A stretch of DNA of 64,000 nt from Cladopsammia gracilis (taxonomy: Eukaryota; Cnidaria; Anthozoa; Scleractinia; Dendrophylliidae). The position numbers were made by a program, and so were the translations under genes. The notes beneath the pieces are model-generated. The model had not been told where the DNA came from and made no database searches. It saw only the letters and a list, made by a program, of their open reading frames with translations. The DNA is taken from positions 283,501 to 347,500 of the forward strand of contig JAJGOT010000308.1 of assembly GCA_022457155.1 (NCBI GenBank), in the 5' to 3' direction. Shown one piece after another: positions 55,819 to 64,000 of the stretch. The stretch's first letter is position 1, and every line of letters starts with the position of its first letter.

Positions 55819-57351
55819 ATGGAAGAAACCAGTGAAGAACTGCCCAATTTTTCTATCGGCATTGACCTTTTAGGTCCTGATCCAACAAGCAGCAAAGATA
55901 ACGCTGAAAAAAACTTGCAAGATTTGCGTTACGCAAATTTGTCGGAAGATCAGCTGCAGCAAATTTTGGCTGAAAGACATTCACTGGGAACAAAAAAAGT
56001 CACCAATTGGTCATTAACAACATTTAAAGGTAAGATTTCCGTATTTATTGTTGTTTTTAAATTTGTTCAACCTGGGGAACGAAGTATACAGTTATTAATT
56101 GGGAATTTACCAAACAATCAAGGCCGCAAAAAATCTAAACGCGACAAATATTTTCGCAACAAATCAACAAATTATAGTCACGCTTTGTCTCAAAATTAAA
56201 TGTTATTACCTGTTTTCTCTTGAAATTTAGCTTGGTGTTAGGAGAATAAAATCCAGACACAGCTGGAACATATGTCGCCAGGCCAACTGGATGCGATTTT
56301 GCAAAGGTTTTACACAGAGGCCAGAAGCAAATCGGGAGATGACTACAGTAAATCTACGCTCCTTGGATTTTGCCACTCAATTGAAAGATACTTGAATGCA
56401 CAGCCACTAAACAAAGGCCTAAAGCTATCTTCCGACCCAAGGTTTAAAAGGTCAAACGAGATGCTAAATGCCAAAGTTGTAAGCTTAAAACGTCACGGAA
56501 AAGAAAATGTACAAACTGGCGATTGAAACCGAAGATTTGGTGCGGTTGAAATCCTCGCAAGTTCTGTCACCCAGCAACCCTCTTGGCTTACTTCAAAATG
56601 TTTGGTTCCATGTGATTCTCTTCTTTTGCAGAAGGGGTAGAGAGGGACAGAGGAACCTCAAAAAAACCAGCTTCAAGTTAGAAGTAGACCCAATGCGCTG
56701 AAACTACGCAGCAATGGCGCACGATGAGGCATCAAAAAATCACCCCGATGGAGTTGGCGACATTCCGAGCATGGAAAAGTATGCCAGAATGTACGAAACA
56801 GAAGAAACGAACGACGGCTATAAAGCCTTGAAGCTCTACCTCACCAAGTTGAACCCGAAGTGCAAAGCGTTTTTCCAATATCCTCGCAAGAATTGGAGCG
56901 TAGAAGACAACGTCTGGTAATATACGCATCCTGTTGGGGTGAACTCGCTGGACTCCATGATGAAAAATATCAGTGAGGCAGCATCCCTATCGCATCCCTA
57001 TACAAACCACAGTCTCAGAGCGACGGCAATAACTTTGTGGTCTATAATGCTGGAATTCCCAACAGGCACATCATGGCTATCTCCGGTCACAGAAACGAGC
57101 AAAGCCTTGCACATTACAATACCCGACCATCCACTACACAGCTACGTAATTGTAGTGATGTCCTATCAAGAAGCTTCAACGCTGGCAATGTTAGCAGCCA
57201 ATCTGAGTCTTCTGCTGCACCCATAACTGTTCGTCAAAATAACAGTGTGGTTGTTGCCCAGGATAAAACTGCAAGTTTCCTGCAGTCTGTCTTCTCCAAT
57301 TGCACCGTGCACGGCAGTGTAAGCATTATTTTGAACAATCAAAACCCTTGA
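55819..57351 (+). pseudogene. Crypton-type tyrosine recombinase with intron, broken
   Basis: Exon 1 (55819-56029) encodes METSEELPN-like acidic sequence ending WSLTTFK. GTAAGA donor, TTTAG acceptor, and exon 2 starts at 56231. The catalytic domain shows HSLRATAITLW (the HxxR box, about 57010) and ISGHRNEQSLAHYN (second His and the Tyr nucleophile, about 57077-57118), with an arginine in FFCRRGREGQRNL as probable box I. This is the pattern of the DUF3504/Crypton family. A TAG at 56239, TGA at 56699, TAA at 56918 and shifts near 56505 and 57035 make it inactive as it stands. Length is near that expected for a Crypton protein. Confidence 0.75.
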
Positions 57352-57650
57352 TAACTTTGGGTCTTTGACTTTTAAAACACTTTTTAGTAACACTTAAGTT
57401 CATTTGGCTTTGATTTTCCCCATTTTCCCTGTAAATTTTGAGATTTTCATTCACAGTTATCCGTTAACATGGTTAACTGGATCAAATGTTCTCCCTGAAA
57501 CCAAAGTATATAAAATTTGGTGTGTTTTCGACCAGCCAATAGGCATGTTTGTTTACTTTTTTGTGTGTTGTGAGAATTTTGCGCCCTATCACAATAAAAA
57601 AAGCTTCTTCGTGCAGATCCTTGATGTCACTCTGTTATAAAAGAATTTTC

Positions 57651-57823
57651 TCATGCTTTTAGCTGTGCGTATATCAAGTTATGGATGCACTTGGGATGTT
57701 TGGAGAGCACTCAAGAAGCTAGAGTTGCACTCAGCTATCGCCTCGTGCAACTCTTACGCATCTTTCGTGCTCTCCAAACTTCCCGCGTGCATCCATAACT
57801 CGATATACGCACGCTAAGCATGA
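57651..57823. mobile_element. 173-bp palindromic MITE
   Basis: TCATGCTTTTAGCTGTGCGT and ATATCAAGTTATGGATGCAC at the left are repeated inverted at the right (GTGCATCCATAACTCGATAT, ACGCACGCTAAGCATGA), with GGAGAGCAC and GTTGCAC further in. About 65 bp per arm. Confidence 0.85.
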
Positions 57824-58170
57824 ACAAATTCTTAATTTCGTCGCAGTGAAAAAATCTCTTTCCTTCGCCGAAAAGGATGTCCTTTTTCCAAAGCCAGCTC
57901 TCTTAAACCTTCCACGAAGAGAGTTGTCTGATTTTTTAGCGATGAACCATCTTTGTTTTCACGCCGTGAAAATTTTTTTCTTGTCCTTCTCAGAACAGTG
58001 TTTTCCTAGAAAAACACGACTTACACCATCACTCGGTTCCAGACCACGCCGATAAAAGAGTTTGAATAGAATTTTCTCGTCCCAAGTTTTTGCAATAATC
58101 TTGCATCTCATTTCTTCTTTCTTCTTCTGAGCAACTCGTCTGGCTTTGCGTTGTAAGTGAATGAGAGAAT
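57824..58170 (-). other. possible small basic ORFs on the minus strand
   Basis: A minus-strand frame from about 58140 reads RKARRVAQKKKEEMRCKIIA and ends IFTA at about 57969; only an internal ATG (58095) is available. A second frame overlaps its end. Both are lysine/arginine-rich. The stretch starts next to the promoter-like module 58171-58243, but no family is recognised. Confidence 0.25.
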
Positions 58171-58243
58171 AATGACGGTTGGAGGGTTTCTTTTATTGAG
58201 GATGAGGTGACGTCAACTATCGTGCACTATTGTTCCCTATCAT
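58171..58243. promoter_or_regulatory. promoter-like module, copy 1, with CRE palindromes
   Basis: AATGACGGTTGGAGGGTTTC to TATCGTGCACTATTGTTCCC is repeated at 60849-60922. TGACGTCA occurs at 58208-58215 and again at 58256-58263. No TATA box is seen. Confidence 0.5.
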
Positions 58244-58263
58244 TTCGGAACGAAATGACGTCA

Positions 58264-60438
58264 ATCAATCAATCAATCAACATGAATTTTTAATGATGAA
58301 TGAAAAAGAAAGTACATGAGTTCACACTTGAATGAACACAATTTTTTTTTACAACAACTTCTCAATTTTAAACACCCAATGAGAGTTTTCAGTTCATATG
58401 AGGTGGAGGTCATTTTCCATGGTTATGTAAAGAAAAGAAAGCATTTTTTAGATGTTAACTTTATCCTTCGAATACAGTTTTTCATAGTACACAATTTTTT
58501 TAAAATGACTACACATTTTTTTTTAAACATTTACAGTAGAGGTATGACAAATACCGGCACACACCTATTCATAATGGTCACCTTGCTGTAGTGTTTGGCT
58601 GTTGCCATAATGAGAGTGCATTCCATTGCGGTTATTTTTGGCTTCCTGTTGAATTCGTAGACCTTCGTAGGGACGACTTTCAATTTCAAATAGAGAAAGG
58701 AAAACCGTTGTGTGTTTATGTTCTCCACAAAACCTATAATTTGATCATTTGACGATGTTTCTTTTTGCAGGGAATAACAGTATGTAAAATGCACGTGCAG
58801 AGACATTGTTTTCGCTCATTAATCGTATTGTTTTGTGCAGCTCTCACTAGCAAATGATAACACGTTGAAAGTTTAACCTTCTGAAGTGCGGCCGCTCAGA
58901 AATATAAACTCGGTTATTTCACTTTTCACCGAGTTATTTTAACCGAGTTATTTTAACCGGGTTACTAAAAAAATAACCCAGTTAACTCACCAATTGCGGC
59001 CGCAGCCATTGTTCAATGTCTATGACTTGATAATAGCAATGAAAACAAGAAACTGTGGGAGCATATACTTGGGTGTCGTTGTATTAGGCATATTGGAGAA
59101 TAATTGTCTTGGGAATCTGCATACACGTTATTTCACGGTTTGATGATAGAGAGTATTCAGATCGTGTGAGCTGTCTAACAAAGAAGCACATTAACCGTCT
59201 AAAACAAGAAGACACAGTACACTTGACTTAGCGGGCGAGATCGCATGCAAATTATTAAAGTAGCGTGTCCATTGTGTCAAACGACGAGTACAAACTGAAA
59301 AATACAAATCGATGCCTACTTTGTACTTACCGTCGAAAAAAAGGCCGTATGTCAGAGTTTCCCGATGGTTATTGGTGTTAGCTTAATCTTGTAACTAGCT
59401 GGTCTGGGTCGTACTCTGTGTTTCCAACACTTTGAAGTGAATGCAAATGTAGCCGCAAAGTGGCCTTTCGAAGACATGATGTAATTGCCTGGTCCAGACC
59501 CAAGGTCAAAACAACTTCTCCAATTGAAAGTTTTGCTGGAAGTATTCCCGCCATTATTATAGTAAAGTTTGAATGAAACTTATACATTTAGTCAAAGTTA
59601 ATGACAAGTGATAATTTAGGAGGAGAGAAACAAATTTAGCCCTTTGAAATATATTTTTTCAGTTGAGGTAAAAATGTTGCAATTTGCATAATGTGAAAGT
59701 AATTTGAAACCTTTTCAGTAACGCATAACGCAGGTGTTTCATAAAACATCTCGCAATTAGACACACGAAAATATATCCAGTTTTTATTCCTCTGTATCCG
59801 AAACACAGAAAAGAAAATTAAATGAAAAAGTGATCGCTTTAAAGTTATTTTCACCCGAGAAACATTCACTAGTGGAAGTGAAACTTGCAAGAAACGTATC
59901 ACAAAACACCGCTTGCATTGTTTATTGTTTACATCTTCTTTCGGCAGTGAATTTTTGCACCCAAAGTTTCAGTTGGCTGTTCTGTTCCTTCAACTTTACG
60001 AAATAAAAATTAATGAAGGGCAAACAACTGAAAGAAGTGAAATTAATTGGGATTCCTACCACGCTTATATTTCTTCCTTCGCTGTCCACTGTGCACTTCT
60101 TATTAAATAAACGCTATGTATGTATTCGTCTAAATTATCTTCTTCATGTTCGTTTAAACATGTTTTAGCGGGTTTCCGTCATGAACGTATCGTAGAATTA
60201 ATCGTGAGTGTCAAATACTTTTGCAGTGTCTTCTTGAGTAATTTCCTTACACGTATTGAGTATGAAACTGTTAGATGCAACAGAGAAAACATAACTCGCA
60301 CTTTGTGACGTTCGCTTCCCATCAACAAACAACAGGTATGTACTCCACCGCGGTCAAATGAGAGAAATTTGCAAAAGTTAACCAAAGTACTTCAAAGTTA
60401 ACGTTGTCATTTTCACTGTTTATTAAAAGTTTCATATA
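58264..60438. other. no gene recognised apart from a small tandem-repeat element
   Basis: Weak frames on both strands (58316-58591 on +, 58806-58531 on -) have no motif that I know. An AATC run is at 58262-58280. Confidence 0.4.
58888..59003. repeat. mini-element bounded by GCGGCCGC
   Basis: GCGGCCGC occurs at both ends (58888-58895, 58996-59003) of a block with ACCGAGTTATTTTA repeated and inverted AACTCGGTTATTT-type phrases. The block is internally self-complementary. Confidence 0.55.
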
Positions 60439-60798
60439 TTAACAATACACTGTCACTCGCGGTGAAGGTTTGAACAATCCCGCCATCCCCAGAGTTGTGC
60501 AATACTGCACATTTGTGGACGACCAAACTGCATTTTTATACTTGGTCGCTATGCCCAAGTAATAATAATTCACTTTCCATATTAGGTTCTTCTTCCACAT
60601 GTCAGCACAACAAATGATCTGTTTGCTGTGTTTTAAATAGAAGGGTCCTTGAATGCAAAATAGGATGTCGTTCTTGTTGTGACAGATGATAAATTGCCGA
60701 TCTTCCCTCTTGCAATGATCTTCTACTAAAGGAATAAGATACTGAGCTTGTTTAACTCTTCGAGACTGGTACACATACCAAGTGTTGTCTGGCCTCAT
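60439..60798 (-). CDS. hypothetical 119-aa protein
   Basis: A complete minus-strand frame starts at 60798, 51 bp from promoter-like module copy 2, and reads MRPDNTWYVYQSRRVKQAQY to the stop at 60439. It has several aromatic residues and paired cysteines (IICCADMW) but no known domain. It is divergent to the RING-like gene at 61021, with the module between them. Codon use is even and the length is unusual for this AT-rich DNA, so it may be real. Confidence 0.4.
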   Translation of the reverse strand: MRPDNTWYVYQSRRVKQAQYLIPLVEDHCKREDRQFIICHNKNDILFCIQGPFYLKHSKQIICCADMWKKNLIWKVNYYYLGIATKYKNAVWSSTNVQYCTTLGMAGLFKPSPRVTVYC

Positions 60799-60848
60799 TG
60801 TCCGGAAAGGTGTAAACTTTTTCTGACATCTTTGAGTGGTGGAAAAAA

Positions 60849-60922
60849 AATGACGGTGGGAGGGTTTCTTTTGTAGACTATTGGGGTGGCATCAGCTATC
60901 GTGCACTTTCGTTCCCTATCAT
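60849..60922. promoter_or_regulatory. promoter-like module, copy 2
   Basis: Matches 58171-58243 over 73 bp (TGACGGTGGGAGGGTTTCTT; GCTATCGTGCACTTTCGTTC). Lies between divergent ORFs starting at 60798 (-) and 61021 (+). The CRE of copy 1 is TGGCATCA here. Confidence 0.5.
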
Positions 60923-61020
60923 GCCTTCATCCTTCCTAGCATTCCTTTCCAGTCCTCACGCAGATTTTTTCAATCCTTTAAAAAAGCGACGAGTGAGTTT
61001 GTTTTTTGTTGTGTGCTAAG

Positions 61021-61364
61021 ATGGAAGAAGAACATTGCATTGTTTGTTTGATAGAAGAGTGGTGTCTACCCGTCACAAATTGCTGTGGACAGTCGATACA
61101 CAAAGAGTGCATGGAGAGATGTCTGAAGGTGCGACTTTGTTGCCGATTTGTTGCCTGCATTGTCGCAGTCACCAATCTTGTAAGGGAATTTTCATTCCAT
61201 GAATTGCTTGAAAATTGTTGTGGACTTTCCATGGATTTTTTTTCTTCCAGCCGTTATTTGAAAGTTGTAAGGAGTGGTCTAGAAATCAATGGAGAGAGAT
61301 GCTGAAGAAAGAAAAACATTACGTTCCAACTTTGTCAGAAGAGGAAATTGAGGGAGGTTTTTTT
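61021..61364 (+). CDS. RING-like zinc-finger ORF with intron
   Basis: Exon 1 (61021-61128) encodes MEEEHCIVCLIEEWCLPVTN then CCGQSIHKECMERCLK. The cysteine and histidine spacing (C-x2-C, then CC-x4-H-x2-C) looks like the first part of a RING or treble-clef finger. Donor AAG|GTGCGA and acceptor TTTCTTCCAG|CCGTTA (61250) give exon 2, PLFESCKEWSRNQWREMLKK then EKHYVPTLSEEEIE. The final C-P-x-C pair of a true RING is missing. Unspliced reading leads instead to another 99-codon frame. The gene probably continues past 61364; the next exon is uncertain. Confidence 0.5.
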
Positions 61365-61473
61365 GAATCCTGCTCTTATTCCGCCACCACCTTTAGGGTG
61401 GGCTATTTTTTGTCAACGTGTACGATTGTATTGTTTTTATTCTGGTGAAAACCCTGTTGTTATTGCTTGCTAG

Positions 61474-61710
61474 GTGATGTTTTATAAAGATCATCAAGAA
61501 TTTAATTTCTTTATACGTCAAGCTGGTCGTACGACAGCTCTGATTTCCCGGAACATTGACTCACTTACAGAAACATTTGGGGATAAGTTTATTGTATTGG
61601 ATCAAAAGAATGGATGGCATTGTTGTGATAGCGGGAAAATCATATGGGGAATGCAGCAATTCGATTGTTGCGCTGCCACTTTAGCAGCTATTTTGAATTT
61701 AACCCATTGA
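61474..61710 (+). CDS. hypothetical 78-aa ORF, perhaps next exon of the RING-like gene
   Basis: Preceded by a good acceptor (TTGCTTGCTAG|GTGATG). It reads MMFYKDHQEFNFFIRQAGRT to AATLAAILNLTH and contains four cysteines (HCCDSG; DCCAA). No family is recognised. The phase does not fit the only obvious donor after EEEIE (61366), so a separate gene starting at this ATG is possible. Confidence 0.35.
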   Translation: MMFYKDHQEFNFFIRQAGRTTALISRNIDSLTETFGDKFIVLDQKNGWHCCDSGKIIWGMQQFDCCAATLAAILNLTH

Positions 61711-62802
61711 TGACCTCGCTGAAAAGCATGAGCGACCCCCCTAGAAGCTGGCCGTTTTGAGTTCGTGATGGCGTTATGCAAGTGCTAAAAATAATATATA
61801 TGCACAGTAACCACACACACAAGATCGGGTTTCAAAACATATTTTATTCAAAACAGTGTATATCAAATGGCCAAAGTATGAAAAAATACTGTGAAAGAAG
61901 CACCAAAACAGTATCCAAAAGCCAGTTTCAAAAACAAAAATATATATTTTATTTGGTACACGCCATTTTTGCGAAAATGAAATAAACAACGCATGGAAGG
62001 AAAACCCAAATTTATGGTAATTAGAAGGCAACTATGACTTACAGCTAACAATATTTACATTATATGTAACATTTACAGTATTTGAGTTTGTTGCAGAATC
62101 ACGGTGGATTTCTCATTAACCCCCCCCAGTACTTATCTGCTCTTGGCCATTCACACACCGCTCATTTAGCCTCATTTAGCCCGATCACTGACCAATTAAC
62201 TACACTTTTCACAAAATTGAAACCTATCCCATCATGCAGTTTACTCTCTATACTACAATACCCACGGTTTTTCTCCGCCTCAACTCTTAGCCTCTTTGCG
62301 CAATTAGCACTCAAAAATACCCTCTTCCAACCTTCCCAGAATGCCCTACGCACAAACAGAGACAGTTCATGCATTGGCACCTTGACAAATTTACATTATT
62401 CAAATGAAAGCGAAACTGTGCCTATGTGGTCGAGGATTTTGTGAGGTTAGCACAAATCCTTCTCGTTGCCAAAAGCATTTAGCCCAGCTTATTTTTTATC
62501 TTCCTCGTTCCTCGCAACTTTGCTGTTTGCGCACACTCACTCAGTGTGAAATATGTTTTTATGTTAGTGAGATTTCGGGGTATTTCACTTTTATTATGGA
62601 AGGAATTTACTGAATAAGGAAGTTAAAGTTTAATGCTTCTTAAGAACACATCGTAAAGTCCTCAATTCGGCGCGCCCACTGTTTCAAACGTTTTTTTTGG
62701 GGGGGTGGCACATTTTAAATGTAACGTTTTTTTGGCTTGCACGGTTTAAAAGTAACGTTTTGTCTCATGCATCCCCCCTGCCTGCCCATTGCTTGTTTGT
62801 GT
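61711..62802. other. no gene recognised
   Basis: Short frames on both strands (for example 62404-62613, cysteine-rich) lack recognisable motifs. A C-run (62120) and a T/G-run (62690-62706) occur. Confidence 0.4.
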
Positions 62803-63087
62803 ATGTGGTTGATTTTTGGGAAACATGAAGCAACGAAAAAAAACAGCAACGAACAAGACGAAGAAAGAGTCACGAACAGAAACGTTTTTTTTTCCTTCAT
62901 TGCCAAAATCATTCCCTTCGTTGCCAAAATTGCAAAATCTTCAGCCCCTGTCATTACAAAGGCAAGCATCAAAGCTGGAGAAAAAACTGGAATAGAAGCG
63001 GCCAAAAAATCAGCTCCAAAATTGGCCAAGAAAGTTGCTTTGGGTGCTGTTAGTGCTGTAGCGGGATTAGGTATATTAGGTATATAA
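62803..63087 (+). CDS. small lysine-rich protein with hydrophobic C-terminus (Polinton-like?)
   Basis: The in-frame ATG at 62803 gives 94 residues: a polar N-terminal half, then FIAKIIPFVAKIAKSSAPV, a lysine/alanine-rich repeat-like region (KKSAPKLAKK) and a glycine/alanine hydrophobic end GAVSAVAGLGILGI. Amphipathic or membrane-active small proteins of this sort are common among Maverick/Polinton accessory genes, which is why I suggest that origin. There is no hallmark gene to confirm it. The frame is intact. Confidence 0.4.
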   Translation: MWLIFGKHEATKKNSNEQDEERVTNRNVFFSFIAKIIPFVAKIAKSSAPVITKASIKAGEKTGIEAAKKSAPKLAKKVALGAVSAVAGLGILGI

Positions 63088-63097
63088 AAAGGAATGG

Positions 63098-63470
63098 ATG
63101 ATGTTGATAATCATAAACGACTACAACGAAGACAGAGGCGATGATGAAGAGAATTCAACGACATCTCCCCTTTCTTTGTTCTATCCTTACAATCGAGAAG
63201 AGCAATTGATACATGCCAATAAGGATCAAGTCAATGCAATCAGTGAAATGGTGATGAATCTTTTGAAGAAAAAAGTACCAGTACCTCCTTCGACAATGAC
63301 TCAACTTAAACCCTGTAAAAACAAGTTGAGGGATATTGCATAAAAGAAAAATTCAGCAAAGAAGCGTCAAAAGATATTGCTCTCTCAGAAAGGAAGTGGT
63401 TTCTGGAAAGGACTGGATTCAGTTTGCCAATGTCTTCTTCAAAGAGAGCAGCCACTTTTCACAGCATGGT
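63098..63470 (+). pseudogene. small Polinton-like accessory ORF, interrupted
   Basis: From 63098 the frame reads an acidic N-terminus, then NKDQVNAISEMVMNLLKKKV, PPSTMTQLKPCKNKLRDIA and, after an in-frame TAA at 63341, a basic stretch with LLSQKGSGFWKGLDSV. I recall this arrangement (leucine-rich helix, K/R segment, QKG-x-GF) from small proteins of Maverick/Polinton elements. That recollection has not been checked by search. The stop and a later loss of frame indicate decay. Confidence 0.42.
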
Positions 63471-63555
63471 GAAAGAAATGATCACTCTTCTCCAAGAAGC
63501 CAACAAGAAGTACAATGAACTGCAGCAAAAGCATGAAGATTTAAAAATATTCTAA
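63430..63555 (+). CDS. 41-codon coiled-coil ORF
   Basis: ATG at 63430 opens MSSSKRAATFHSMVKEMITL then LQEANKKYNELQQKHEDLK, a compact coiled coil ending TAA at 63553-63555. It overlaps the decayed frame of the previous entry and could be its shifted continuation. Confidence 0.3.
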   Translation: MSSSKRAATFHSMVKEMITLLQEANKKYNELQQKHEDLKIF

Positions 63556-63713
63556 AAATATTTACCTTGTCGAACTTGACAAGATAAAGAGGTAGAAGGA
63601 GGATATGTTGAACTGTGTCATCCTTGCAGTGAATTGATAAGTGGACAGGTTCGTCAACTTTAGAAAAGAAGGCATAAAAACAAAAACAACACCGTTAAAT
63701 AAATCAGTAATCA

Positions 63714-64000
63714 TGGATGAAGTGATGATGATTCCCAGACAAGAATTTAATCAACTGCTACAATTCTATAAAGGGCAAATCTTAGAAGATTGATTTTACT
63801 GTCGGATCCTACTATTCCATCAGGCTTAGCAACTACTCAAATTAAACCTTTGGGGCAAGAGCTTGACCTTTTGATAAAAAAAAAGAGCAAAAGAAGGAAG
63901 AACAACCTACAGAGAAGAAGACATTCCTCCTCCTCCTCACTCATCTCACTTGGTTGAAAAGAAAAAAAAGAAAAAATTTAAAAATGCATTGTCGAACAAT
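63714..64000 (+). pseudogene. Polinton-like accessory ORF, frameshifted, runs off the window
   Basis: ATG at 63714 starts MDEVMMIPRQEFNQLLQFYK and stops at about 63791. A shifted frame continues with LILLSDPTIPSGLATTQIKP and then a lysine-rich tail. The IPRQEF...LLQFYKG opening is like a small conserved protein of Polintons, to my recollection. The stop and shift mean it is not functional as read here. The remainder, and any polymerase, integrase or capsid gene, would lie to the right of 64000. Confidence 0.42.

Overview
The window is animal nuclear DNA, AT-rich and full of transposable elements. Four GT-AG bounded, in-phase exons on the + strand encode the N-terminus of the LisH/armadillo protein ARMC9. 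The surrounding elements are L1/Tx1-like LINEs, Penelope-like elements with hammerhead-like motifs, PIF/Harbinger, Helentron-like, Crypton, Tc1/mariner and Ty3/Gypsy remnants, tRNA-headed SINEs and many palindromic MITEs. This mixture suggests a cnidarian, probably a stony coral or anemone; the species is inference. Only ARMC9 and one Harbinger-type nuclease look intact. Almost every other coding stretch is a broken mobile element.

Layout. 1-540: one weak minus-strand ORF. 539-6524: three LINE ORF2 remnants head to tail, the third split by a foldback element. 6713-8628: a 137-bp satellite array with two subfamilies. 8630-15545: one LINE ORF2 (endonuclease end and endonuclease-RT linker) cut in two by a 6-kb insertion at 8922-14884. 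The insertion has short inverted ends and contains a 2.02-kb tandem duplication. A second copy with the same ends lies at 35431-39110 and carries a PIF1-type helicase remnant, so I read the family as Helentron/Helitron-like. 15640-16620: L1 ORF1. 17533-18003: a 66-bp minisatellite. 18190-19480: another LINE. 20068-21900: nested MITEs.

ARMC9 occupies 22221 to at least 43375: exon 1 at 22221-22271, exon 2 at 22846-22971, exon 3 at 33104-33268, exon 4 at 43220-43375. A cluster of TATCGATA motifs sits just upstream. Intron 1 is mostly a Harbinger MITE with TAA target duplications. Introns 2 and 3 are about 10 kb each and hold a Penelope remnant, SINEs, a duplicated block with two different tRNA-like cores, an intact HARBI1-like gene (33720-34973), the second Helentron-like copy and a LINE (39111-41720). 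I found no further ARMC9 exon before 64000.

43376-64000: two near-perfect short hairpins, a Tc1/mariner remnant, two TTAA-flanked inverted-repeat elements (47693-49121; 52543-53919, arms about 600 bp), a decayed cysteine-rich ORF, a Gypsy RNase H-integrase remnant hit by the second palindrome, a broken Crypton tyrosine recombinase with an intron (55819-57351), and from about 57.8 kb a set of small genes. These include a spliced RING-like ORF, a duplicated promoter-like module, and, at the right edge, small lysine-rich or coiled-coil ORFs that resemble Polinton/Maverick accessory genes. No Polinton hallmark gene is inside the window, so that reading is tentative.
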